Assembly: GCA_958295985.1 (NCBI GenBank)
Contig: OY282432.1
Coordinates: 2,169,282-2,233,281, forward strand
DNA: 64,000 nucleotides
Direction of reading: 5' to 3'
Source: an uncultured Candidatus Binatia bacterium
GTDB taxonomy: Bacteria > Desulfobacterota > Binatia > UBA9968 > JAJDTQ01
In this document: positions 25,932 through 33,575 of the stretch, one piece after another
Position numbering within the stretch: the stretch's first letter is position 1
How the letters are laid out: each line of letters begins with the position of its first letter
Notes under the pieces: generated by a model
What the model saw: only the letters and a program-made list of their open reading frames with translations
Database searches by the model: none
Told to the model about the DNA's origin: nothing
Program-made: the position numbers and the translations under genes

Positions 25932-28241
25932 ATGGCGATAGTCGAGAGGCCGCAGAGCGCACAGGACGGACGCCGGCTGGACTACCAGGCGAAGCTTACG
26001 GGCCGCGCCGCGTACCTGGCGGACATGAAGATGCCGGGGGTCTGTGAGGGGGTGATCTTGCGCAGCCCCGCGGCCCACGCGTGGATCCGTTACGTGGACG
26101 CGTCGGAGGCCCTCAAGACGCCGGGAGTGGTGGCGGTCTACACCCGGGAGGACGTCGTCCAGGGTACCGGCATCGAGCCCTACTACGGACCGGTGTTCAA
26201 GGACCAGACCATCGTGGCGGTCGACAAGGTCCGGCACGTGGGGGATCCGGTGGCCGCGGTGGCCGCGGAGACCCGTGAGGCCGCGGAGGAGGCGGCGAAC
26301 CGCATCGTGGTGGAGTACGAGGATCTGCCCGCGGTCATGGACGTGCGCGACTCGGTGGAGGAGGACGCCACCCTGGTGCACGAGACCGTGCGCATACCCG
26401 AGCACGGCTTCGCGGACCTCGCGGAGCTCAAGCCCATCGAGGGCACCAACGTCTGCACCCACTTCAAGCTGCGCAAAGGGGACATCGAGCAGGGGTTCGC
26501 CGAGTGCGCCCACGTCTTCGAGGACACCTTCATCCTGCCCACCACCCAGCACGTGGCGCTGGAGCCCCACGGCTGCGTCGCCTCGTTCCAGCCCGACGGG
26601 CGCGTCCATCTCTGGTCCACGACCCAGAACCCCTTCGTGGTGCGCACCCAGCTCTCCAACATCTTCAAGCTGCCGGTGTCGAAGATCCGCATCATCGTGC
26701 CGTATCTCGGGGGCGGGTACGGCAGCAAGGTCTATCCCAAGATCGAGCCGCTGACGGTGGCCCTGGCGCAGAAGGCCAGGCGCCCGGTGCGCATCCTGCT
26801 GAGCCGGGAAGAGGTATTCTACACGGTCACCAAGCACGCCGCGGTGATCCGCATGAAGACCGGCGTCAAGGCCGACGGCACGTTCCACGCGCGGGAGGCG
26901 GAGGTGCTGCTCGACACCGGCGCGTTCGCGGAGATCGGCCCGCGGGTGGCCAAGAAGTCCGCCTACACCGCGGCCGGGCCCTACAAGTTCAGCCACGTCA
27001 AGATCGACGCCAAGTCGGTCTACACCAACAAGCCGCCGGCGGGGGCGTTTCGTGGTTTCGGCGTCTCCCAGTCGGCCTGGGCCAGCGAGTCGCAGACGGA
27101 CATCATCGCCAGGGCGCTCGGCCGGGATCCCTACGAACTGCGCGTGCAGAACATCTACGACGAGGGTGACGAGTTCGTCACCGGCGAGAAGCTCTGGAGC
27201 ATCGGGGTCAAGGAGTGCCTGGAGAAGGTCGCCCAGGAGATGAAGTGGAGCGAGCCGGCGCCGGCGCCGGAGGATCCTTCCAAGGTGCGGGGCAGAGGAC
27301 TGGCGGCGTTGATCAAGGCCACCATCACCCCGTCCATCTCGTGCGCCGCCATCAAGCTCAACGAGGACGGGAGCGTGAACGTGTTCACCAGCACGGTGGA
27401 GATGGGCCAGGGCTCGGACACGGCCATGGCCGCCATCGTGGCGGACACCCTGGGGATAACCCTGGACCAGGTGTCGGTGCTCGGCGTGGACACGGACGTC
27501 GTGCCGTATGATCTCACCACCTCGTCGAGCCGTTCCACGTTCCACATGGGCAAGGCCCTGGAGCTGGCCTCCCTGGACCTGTGCGAGCAACTCCGCAAGT
27601 TCGTCTCCGAGGAATACGACGTACCGTTCGACGAGACCCGCACCGAGGGCGGCAAGGTGCTGTTCCGGGAGAACGCGCTGGATTTCCGGGAGGTGCTGTT
27701 CAACCATTTCGGCATGCAGGGGGGCACGCTGGTGGGCCGGGGCGAAGTGAAGACGAGCATCAAGGACCCGGAGACCGGAGACAAGACGACTTCGTCCTTC
27801 TGGTTCGTGGGGGCCGGGGGCAGCGAAGTCGAGATCGACAAGGACACCGGCAGGCTCAGGGTGCTGAAGCACGCCACCGCGGTGGACGTGGGCAGGGTCA
27901 TCACGCCCCTGGGCTGCCAGCAGCAGCTCGTGGGCGGGGCCATCACCGGTCTGGGCCAGGCGCTGTTCGAGCAGATGGTGTTCGACAACGGGGTACTGGT
28001 CAACCCCAACCTGGTGGACTACGTGCTGCCGGCCCTGGGCGATATGCCCGACGTGATTACGCCCATCACCGTGGAGGCGCCGCACAAGAACGGTCCCTTC
28101 GGCGCCAAGGGCATCGGGGAGACGTCGCTCATCCCGGTGGCGCCCTCCATCGCCAACGCGGTGGATGACGCCGTGGGCGTGCGCATCAAGGACCTGCCGG
28201 TGACCGCGGAGAAGATATTCCTGGGTATGCTGGACAAGTAG
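25932..28241 (+). CDS. Molybdenum hydroxylase large (molybdopterin-binding) subunit
   Basis: The 769-residue catalytic subunit has the a/b-hammerhead start (TGRAAYLADMKMPG) and the molybdopterin domains. The active-site loop is PAGAFRGFGVSQ (about residue 368); it lacks the AYRCSFR loop of true CO dehydrogenase. The C-terminal GAKGIGETSLIP supplies the family's catalytic glutamate. It therefore belongs to the xanthine dehydrogenase/4-hydroxybenzoyl-CoA reductase branch. Substrate is unknown; the preceding UbiD gene and following SDR suggest an aromatic or alicyclic pathway. A second, orphan relative is at 56965-59256. Confidence 0.9.
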   Translation: MAIVERPQSAQDGRRLDYQAKLTGRAAYLADMKMPGVCEGVILRSPAAHAWIRYVDASEALKTPGVVAVYTREDVVQGTGIEPYYGPVFKDQTIVAVDKVRHVGDPVAAVAAETREAAEEAANRIVVEYEDLPAVMDVRDSVEEDATLVHETVRIPEHGFADLAELKPIEGTNVCTHFKLRKGDIEQGFAECAHVFEDTFILPTTQHVALEPHGCVASFQPDGRVHLWSTTQNPFVVRTQLSNIFKLPVSKIRIIVPYLGGGYGSKVYPKIEPLTVALAQKARRPVRILLSREEVFYTVTKHAAVIRMKTGVKADGTFHAREAEVLLDTGAFAEIGPRVAKKSAYTAAGPYKFSHVKIDAKSVYTNKPPAGAFRGFGVSQSAWASESQTDIIARALGRDPYELRVQNIYDEGDEFVTGEKLWSIGVKECLEKVAQEMKWSEPAPAPEDPSKVRGRGLAALIKATITPSISCAAIKLNEDGSVNVFTSTVEMGQGSDTAMAAIVADTLGITLDQVSVLGVDTDVVPYDLTTSSSRSTFHMGKALELASLDLCEQLRKFVSEEYDVPFDETRTEGGKVLFRENALDFREVLFNHFGMQGGTLVGRGEVKTSIKDPETGDKTTSSFWFVGAGGSEVEIDKDTGRLRVLKHATAVDVGRVITPLGCQQQLVGGAITGLGQALFEQMVFDNGVLVNPNLVDYVLPALGDMPDVITPITVEAPHKNGPFGAKGIGETSLIPVAPSIANAVDDAVGVRIKDLPVTAEKIFLGMLDK

Positions 28242-28259
28242 CCGGGTTTCGAACCCGGC
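28241..28259 (+). terminator. Perfect hairpin after the molybdenum hydroxylase genes
   Basis: GCCGGGTT and AACCCGGC form an 8-bp stem around a TCG loop, starting on the stop codon. A second stem (GCGGGTT-TGG-AACCCGC) follows at 28282-28298. No T-run follows, so these may act as RNA-stabilising REP-like hairpins rather than intrinsic terminators. Confidence 0.5.
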
Positions 28260-28380
28260 CGTGGGCGAAGGACGTGCGGGAGCGGGTTTGGAACCCGCCC
28301 CTGCACGGAAATCGCGGAAACTTGGGGGAAAACCAAACCCAAAGACGACCGAATCGTAGTGGGGCAAGGAGGAGAAGACC

Positions 28381-29151
28381 ATGAAGCTCAAAGACCGTGT
28401 AGCGATCATCACCGGAGCCGGCCGCAATATCGGCGAGGCGGCCGCCAAGCTGTTCGCCTCGGAAGGCGCCAGGATCTGCGTGGTGGATATGGATCCGGGG
28501 CGCGGCGAGAAGGTCGTCGGCGACCTCAAGGCCGATGGCCATGAAGCCATCTATGCCAAGTGCAACGTTGCCAACACGGATGACGTGAAGGCCATGGTCC
28601 AGGCCACGGTGGATGCCTTCGGCGGCATCGATATCCTCGTCAACAACGCCGCGGTCACCGATCACGAGACCATCTTCAGCATCTCGGAAGAAGAATGGAA
28701 CCTGGTTATCGACGTGACCCTCAAGGGACCGTTTCTGGTGGGCCGGTACGTGGCGGAGCAGATGGTCAAGCAGGGCAGGGGGGGCGTCATCGTAAACGTG
28801 GCCTCGACCTCGGGCCTGTCCGGCCGCACCGACGCCATCGCCTACATGGCCGCCAAGGGCGGGGTGGTCAACCTGTCCCGCGGCATGGCGGTGCAGCTCT
28901 CCCAGTACAACATCCGGGTCAACTGCCTGACCCCCAACCGTTCGGGTTCTCCCGTGGGCCAGGACGAGGGCGCCGTGGGCCGGGAGTTCAAGAACCTGGC
29001 GGGACGGCTCGGTACGGCGGACGACCAGGCCAAGGCCATGCTGTTCCTGGCCAGCGACGACTCGGGTTTCGTGTGGGGCGAGAACCTCATCTGCGACGGC
29101 GGCGTCACCGCGGCGTCGAACTTCCCCAAGGAGCGGTTGCCGGCCAACTGA
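28381..29151 (+). CDS. Short-chain dehydrogenase/reductase
   Basis: This 256-residue classical SDR has the TGAGRNIGEAAA cofactor loop (residues about 12-23) and the NNAAV strand. Its catalytic triad is a Ser in ASTSGLSG with a YMAAK (Y-x3-K) motif near residue 156. An AAGGAGGAG ribosome site precedes the ATG. It follows the molybdenum hydroxylase by about 140 bases. It probably interconverts a hydroxyl and a ketone on the pathway intermediate; NAD versus NADP preference favours NAD because an acidic residue (VVDMD) follows the second strand. Confidence 0.9.
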   Translation: MKLKDRVAIITGAGRNIGEAAAKLFASEGARICVVDMDPGRGEKVVGDLKADGHEAIYAKCNVANTDDVKAMVQATVDAFGGIDILVNNAAVTDHETIFSISEEEWNLVIDVTLKGPFLVGRYVAEQMVKQGRGGVIVNVASTSGLSGRTDAIAYMAAKGGVVNLSRGMAVQLSQYNIRVNCLTPNRSGSPVGQDEGAVGREFKNLAGRLGTADDQAKAMLFLASDDSGFVWGENLICDGGVTAASNFPKERLPAN

Positions 29152-29252
29152 CCGGCTCGCCCGGATGGAAGGGGAGCGGCCTCGAGGGTTGACGAGGCCG
29201 GGCACGTGCAGGCGAAAGTGCCCGGCTTCGTTGCGAAAACCTGCCATGTGCC

Positions 29253-29282
29253 TTGACATTCGTTCACGGCTTCCACTAGTGT
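29253..29282 (+). promoter_or_regulatory. Sigma-70-like promoter upstream of first dctP
   Basis: TTGACA (29253-29258) and TAGTGT (29277-29282) are separated by 18 bp and lie about 70 bases before the dctP start. The same box pair with related flanks recurs at 30395-30424, before the dctP relic. Confidence 0.55.
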
Positions 29283-29351
29283 CGGCTCCGTCGAAGACGG
29301 AAACGGTTCCGTTTTCAGGGCACAGGCCAACAGCAGCAGAAAGGGGAGACA

Positions 29352-30383
29352 ATGAAAGCACTATCCAGATCGTTGGCGCTCTTTGTATTGGCAGGATTCG
29401 CGTGCGCGGCCGGGGTGGTGCTTCCGGTCGACGCCCAAGCGAAGATCATTCTCAAGGTGCCGACCCAGTCCGCCCGCCCGGGAACTCCCCGCGCCGATTA
29501 TCTCGTGCGTTTCCAGAAGGGGGTGGCGGAAAGGACCAAGGGCGAGATCGACGTCCAGATCTTCTGGGCCAACTCCCTGGTGCATGCCAAGGAGGCCCTG
29601 GAAGCGGTGCAGTTGGGGACGGCGGACATGGCCGATCTGGCCATCGGCTATTTCTCCGACAAGATCCGGCTGCTGCAGGTCGCCGGGTTGCCCTTCTCCG
29701 TCGCTGATCCGGTGGAGTCGTGGAACGGCGTCTATCGTCTGCTTCAGCAGGTCCCGGAGGCCCGCGCCGAGCTTACCAAGTTCGGTCACGTGATCGTGGG
29801 CCAGGCCGCCACCGCGAGCTATCAGCTCGTGGCGCACGATCCCATCGGGAACCTGGCGGACCTGAAGGGCAAGAAGGTCGGCACCTTCGGCCGCATCGCG
29901 CCCAAGGCCATCAAGGCGGCGGGAGCGATCCCGGTGAGCACCACCGGCGGAGAGATGTACGAGGCGCTCCAGCGCAAGACCATCGACGCCCGCATCCTCT
30001 CTTTCGAGGCGGCCCAGCGGTTCAAGACCTACGAGGTGGCCAAGTACATGAGCCGGATCGAGATGGGCTGTATCGCCGGCGTCACCATGTTCACCATCAA
30101 CCAGAGAAAGTGGGACTCCCTGTCGAAGGAACACCAGAAGATCATTCTCGACGAGGCTGACAAGGCCGGCAGGTGGGAAGCCCAGGCGATGAAGGACGAC
30201 GACACCAAGTTCCAGAAATACCTCAAGAGCAAGGGCGTTATCATCGTCGATTTCTCGGCCGAGGACAGGGAGAAGTGGAAGAACAGCCCGGGCGTCCGGA
30301 AGATCGCCGGGGACTGGGTCGCGAGCATGGACAAGCTGGGCCTGCCCGGCCAGAAGGCCCTCGACGTTTTCCTGGGCCAATAG
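29352..30383 (+). CDS. TRAP transporter substrate-binding protein (DctP), copy 1
   Basis: The 343-residue protein is a periplasmic DctP solute receptor with a cleavable signal peptide (MKALSRSLALFVLAG...). Family motifs include the TPRADYLVRFQKGVAERTKG region and AKIILKVP start, and the ligand-binding strand KGKKVGTFGRIAPK where the conserved arginine that binds carboxylate is expected. The gene has a strong AAAGGGGAG ribosome site. It is about 85% identical in sequence to the second dctP (31883), with long identical blocks, so it arose by tandem duplication. A deleted third copy is at 30537-30643. Confidence 0.92.
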   Translation: MKALSRSLALFVLAGFACAAGVVLPVDAQAKIILKVPTQSARPGTPRADYLVRFQKGVAERTKGEIDVQIFWANSLVHAKEALEAVQLGTADMADLAIGYFSDKIRLLQVAGLPFSVADPVESWNGVYRLLQQVPEARAELTKFGHVIVGQAATASYQLVAHDPIGNLADLKGKKVGTFGRIAPKAIKAAGAIPVSTTGGEMYEALQRKTIDARILSFEAAQRFKTYEVAKYMSRIEMGCIAGVTMFTINQRKWDSLSKEHQKIILDEADKAGRWEAQAMKDDDTKFQKYLKSKGVIIVDFSAEDREKWKNSPGVRKIAGDWVASMDKLGLPGQKALDVFLGQ

Positions 30384-30394
30384 AATAGTCTTCC

Positions 30395-30424
30395 TTGACA
30401 TCGGCTCAAGGCTTCGACTAGTGT
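30395..30424 (+). promoter_or_regulatory. Duplicated sigma-70-like promoter before the dctP relic
   Basis: TTGACA (30395-30400) and TAGTGT (30419-30424) again have an 18-bp spacer. The flanking bases (GGCTTC-ACTAGTGTC) match those upstream of the first dctP, so the promoter was duplicated with the gene. It may now drive the amidohydrolase at 30718. Confidence 0.5.
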
Positions 30425-30536
30425 CCTTTGGCACGCCGTGGGACTCGTGATGGTGTGGTCCGGGGAGCGGTAGCGTTGGGCGCGGGGTCAAGCAAGCGGT
30501 TCAGGTCTGCCAAGCCTACATCGGAAAGGGGACGGC

Positions 30537-30643
30537 ATGAAGGCACTCCGGGCGTCAGGAAGATCGCCGCGGACTGGGTGGCGAGCGTGGAACAGGCGGG
30601 TCTGCCCGGCAAGAAGGCTCTCGACGTTTTCCTGGGCAAATAG
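30537..30643 (+). pseudogene. dctP relic with internal deletion
   Basis: The first 11 bases or so (ATGAAGGCACT) match a dctP start and follow a dctP-like AAAGGGGACGGC ribosome site. The sequence then jumps to the last 30 codons of dctP: GVRKIAADWVASV...LPGKKALDVFLGK, ending at 30643. The middle, about 900 bp, is lost and the two parts are out of frame. Together with copies at 29352 and 31883 this shows three successive dctP units. Confidence 0.85.
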
Positions 30644-30717
30644 TCCGGTAGGGGGCCCGGGTTGCGGGCCCCTACCCCGTGCATACGCGGGTCACGCAAG
30701 CGGTTCGGGAGGATGCC

Positions 30718-31785
30718 GTGTCCTATGACGATTATTCCGTAGTGGATTGTGACGGTCACGTGGTGGAGTGGATCCCGGACATGGCCGAGTACATGAGCGA
30801 CCGCATCAAGGGCCAGGCCCTCGACCCGGCGCGAAACCGCCAGGGTGTTTTCCCTTCCATCGACGGGATGCACTTCGCCTTGCGGGCGGGAACCATGGAC
30901 AGCGAGAGGGTCACCGCCAGCGAGTACATGCCGGGCAGCGGCGAGGACTGGGTCGCCTTTCTGCAGCAGGCCGGCATCGACAAAACCGTCCTGTTCAGCA
31001 CCGAAGGACTCTCCGTGGGCTTCATCCAGATACCCCGGTATGCGGTTGAGGTCTGCCGGGCCTACAACGACTACATCCACGAGAAGTTCGCCAAGGTGAG
31101 CGACCGGCTGCGGCCGGTGGCGCTCCTGCCCATGCAGGACGTTCCGGAGGCCGTGACGGAGCTCCGGCGCGCGGTGGACAAGCTCGGCTTCGTCGGGGGC
31201 ATGCTGCCGTCCACGGGACTGCCGCTCCACCTGGGCCACCAGAGCTACTGGCCGGTCTATGCGGAAGCCGAGCGCCTGGGGGTGCCGATAGCCATCCACG
31301 GCGGCTCCAACCTGGGTGTCGGGATGGACACGTTCACGAACTTCACGGGCTCTCACGTCTTGCATCATTCGGTCCCGTTGATGATCGCTCTCGTGTCGTT
31401 CATCTACCATGGCGTGTTCGACGCACACCCGAAGCTCCGGGCTGCGTTCATGGAGGGGGGCTGCGGCTGGCTCGATTTTCTCATCGACCGCATGGTGCGG
31501 GACGAGAACTACTTCGATGCCGCGGACCAGCCCGACATGCGGCCGGTGGAGTATCTCAAGGGCGGCCGCATCCTGCTGGGATGCGAGGGCAGCGAGGAGA
31601 CTCTGGCGTACGTCGCGGGCAGGGTTGGCGTCGAGGCCTTCGCCTACGCGTCCGACTATCCGCACGAGGTGGATCTGCCGGCGGCGAAGCACGAGATCGA
31701 GGAGGTCGTGGAACGCGACGACATGTCCAGGGAGGACAAGCAGGCAGTGTTGGGCGACAACGCGAAGCGGTTCTTCAATCTGTAA
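30718..31785 (+). CDS. Amidohydrolase family protein (ACMSD-like metal-dependent hydrolase/decarboxylase)
   Basis: This 355-residue TIM-barrel protein belongs to amidohydrolase_2 (PF04909). It has the N-terminal VVDCDGHVVE motif (metal ligands D-x-H), an AIHGGSN strand end with a His, GCGWLDF after a MEGG, and YASDYPHEVDL carrying the late Asp ligand. GTG 30718 is preceded by GGGAGGAT. The family includes decarboxylases and hydrolases of aromatic and carboxylic substrates. It is inserted between dctP copies, so its substrate may enter through the TRAP system. It is related to the genes at 37791 and 55081. Confidence 0.88.
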   Translation: MSYDDYSVVDCDGHVVEWIPDMAEYMSDRIKGQALDPARNRQGVFPSIDGMHFALRAGTMDSERVTASEYMPGSGEDWVAFLQQAGIDKTVLFSTEGLSVGFIQIPRYAVEVCRAYNDYIHEKFAKVSDRLRPVALLPMQDVPEAVTELRRAVDKLGFVGGMLPSTGLPLHLGHQSYWPVYAEAERLGVPIAIHGGSNLGVGMDTFTNFTGSHVLHHSVPLMIALVSFIYHGVFDAHPKLRAAFMEGGCGWLDFLIDRMVRDENYFDAADQPDMRPVEYLKGGRILLGCEGSEETLAYVAGRVGVEAFAYASDYPHEVDLPAAKHEIEEVVERDDMSREDKQAVLGDNAKRFFNL

Positions 31786-31821
31786 GTCCGACGGGTAGCC
31801 CGCGCGGACGACGTTGGGCCA

Positions 31822-31837
31822 TGACGCGTCAGCGTCA
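31822..31837 (+). promoter_or_regulatory. Inverted repeat upstream of second dctP
   Basis: TGACGC-GTCA-GCGTCA forms a perfect 6-bp-arm inverted repeat about 46 bases before the dctP start; the inner TGACGCGTCA is itself palindromic. It could be an operator for a dimeric regulator. No regulator gene is nearby. Confidence 0.35.
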
Positions 31838-31882
31838 CGGTAACGGGAAGTAACATCGAGGTAACATCAGAAAGGGGAAAGC

Positions 31883-32914
31883 ATGAAGGCAGTATCGAAA
31901 TCGTTGGCGGTCTTCCTGACGGCAGGCTTACTGTGCGCCGCCGGGGCGGTGGTCCCGGGAGACGCCCAATCGAAGATCATCCTCAAGGTGGCGACCCAGT
32001 CCGCCCGCCCCGGAACGCCGCGCGCGGATTATCTGGTGCACTTCCAGAAGGGCGTGGCGGAACGGACGAAAGGCGAGATCGAGGTCCAGATCTTCTGGGC
32101 CAACTCCCTCGTGCACGCCAAGGAGGCCCTGGAAGCGGTGCAGTTGGGCACGTCGGACATGGCCGATCTGGCCATCGGCTATTTCTCCGACAAGATCCGG
32201 CTGCTGCAGGTGGCGGGGCTGCCCTTTTCCGTCAGTGATCCGGTGGAAGCCCGGAACGGCGGTTTGCGCGTACTCGCGCAGGTCCCGGAGGCGGCCGCCG
32301 AGCTCACCAAGTTCGGTCACAAGGTGGTGGGCATGACCGCGACGGCGAGCTATCAGCTCGTAGCCCACTATCCCATCCGGAACCTGGCGGACCTCAAGGG
32401 CAAGAAGGTCGGCACCTTCGGTCGCATCGCGCCCAAGGCCATCAAGGCGGCGGGAGCGATCCCGGTGAGCACCACCGGCGGCGAGATGTACGAGGCGCTC
32501 CAGCGCAAGACCATCGACGCCCGCATCCTCTCTTTCGAGGCGGCCCAGCGGTTCAAGACCTACGAAGTGGCCAAGTACATGAGCCGCATCGAGATGGGCG
32601 CGATCGCCGGCGTCAACACGTTCACCATCAACCAGAGAAAGTGGGACTCCCTGTCCAAGGAACACCAGAAGATCCTCCTGGAGGAAGGCGAGAAGGTCGG
32701 GAAGTGGGAAGCCCAGGCGATGAAGGACGAGGACGTCAAGTTCCAGAAGTACCTGAAGGGCAAGGGCGTCACCATCGTCGATTTCTCGGCTGACGACAGA
32801 GAGAAGTGGAAGAACACCGCGGGGGTCAAGAGAATCGCCGACGACTGGGTCGCGGGCATGGAAAAGCTGGGCCTGCCCGGCAAGAAAACTCTCGCGGTTT
32901 TCCTGGGCGAATAG
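31883..32914 (+). CDS. TRAP transporter substrate-binding protein (DctP), copy 2
   Basis: This second intact DctP (343 aa) has a signal peptide (MKAVSKSLAVFLTAG) and the same ligand-domain blocks as copy 1. Differences cluster near residues 110-145 and at the C terminus, where they could change ligand choice. The ribosome site is AAAGGGGAAAG. It directly precedes dctQ and dctM, so it is the receptor most likely to work with that membrane pair; copy 1 may share it. Confidence 0.92.
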   Translation: MKAVSKSLAVFLTAGLLCAAGAVVPGDAQSKIILKVATQSARPGTPRADYLVHFQKGVAERTKGEIEVQIFWANSLVHAKEALEAVQLGTSDMADLAIGYFSDKIRLLQVAGLPFSVSDPVEARNGGLRVLAQVPEAAAELTKFGHKVVGMTATASYQLVAHYPIRNLADLKGKKVGTFGRIAPKAIKAAGAIPVSTTGGEMYEALQRKTIDARILSFEAAQRFKTYEVAKYMSRIEMGAIAGVNTFTINQRKWDSLSKEHQKILLEEGEKVGKWEAQAMKDEDVKFQKYLKGKGVTIVDFSADDREKWKNTAGVKRIADDWVAGMEKLGLPGKKTLAVFLGE

Positions 32915-32963
32915 GTCCGGTTGGAAGCGGGGGCGTCACACCCCCTTACACGCGGGTGCGCAA

Positions 32964-32996
32964 CCATGCAGGGGCGACCCGGTCGCCCCTGCATGG
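32964..32996 (+). terminator. 15-bp-stem hairpin between dctP and dctQ
   Basis: A perfect 15-bp inverted repeat (32964-32978 and 32982-32996) with a 3-base loop lies just after dctP. The stem begins CCATGCAGGGGCGAC. It overlaps the ATG candidate for dctQ at 32993. It probably lowers or tunes expression of the permease genes relative to the receptor; it has no T-tail. Confidence 0.6.
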
Positions 32997-33568
32997 TCAA
33001 ATCGAAGGGCTGCTCCATCTTGAATCAATCGAACGAACCAACCGAACTGGCCGCGGACGCCGAGAAGTTCTCATCGCCGGCGGACGGGACGCAGACCACC
33101 CGGTTCATCACTTTTCTGAATGAAGTAAGCGGCTACGTCCTCTTCTTCATGATGCTGCTGATCACGGTGGACGTCACCGGTCGCTACGTGTTCTCGAGCC
33201 CCATCCCCGGGACGCTGGAGTTCACCGAGTTCCTCATCGTCTTCGTGGTCTTCTTCAGCATGGCGTATGTCCAGCTCACCAAGCGTCACATCTGCGTGGA
33301 GTTGTTGACGCAGCGGTTGCCCCGGAGGGTGGCCGACGGATTTGCGGTGGTGGTCCTTCTGATCGCGACGGTGTTCTTCTTGCTGGTGTGCTGGCAGTCG
33401 TGGCATGCCGGGATTTCGTCTCTGGAATACCGCGAAGCATCCGACGGATTGGTGCAGATCCCGGTGTACCCGCCGAAGCTGGCCATTCCTTTCGGCAGCG
33501 CCCTGATCGCCCTCCAACTGTTGAGAGACGCCTGGAAACGGTTTCGGAGTCTCATAACCCCGGGGTAG
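32993..33568 (+). CDS. TRAP transporter small permease (DctQ)
   Basis: The 191-residue protein has four predicted membrane helices (roughly residues 45-65, 80-100, 120-145, 160-178) and the family's early segment RYVFSSPIPGTLEFTEFL, including the conserved G-x-x-EF-x-EF pattern. It forms the small membrane subunit of the TRAP complex. The start is uncertain: ATG 32993 lies in the hairpin stem, and TTG 33020 just after it is an alternative. dctM follows after seven bases. Confidence 0.85.
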   Translation: MVKSKGCSILNQSNEPTELAADAEKFSSPADGTQTTRFITFLNEVSGYVLFFMMLLITVDVTGRYVFSSPIPGTLEFTEFLIVFVVFFSMAYVQLTKRHICVELLTQRLPRRVADGFAVVVLLIATVFFLLVCWQSWHAGISSLEYREASDGLVQIPVYPPKLAIPFGSALIALQLLRDAWKRFRSLITPG

Positions 33569-33575
33569 GCTTTAC

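Noticed and set aside
25932..28241. Carbon monoxide dehydrogenase (coxL) identity
   Set aside because: The AYRCSFR active-site loop is missing; the GAFRGFG loop indicates another member of the xanthine dehydrogenase family.
25425..28550. A 1041-codon open frame on the minus strand opposite the molybdenum hydroxylase genes
   Set aside because: It has no domain-like sequence and mirrors the high-GC third-position bias of the real plus-strand genes, which carry clear 2Fe-2S and molybdopterin motifs.
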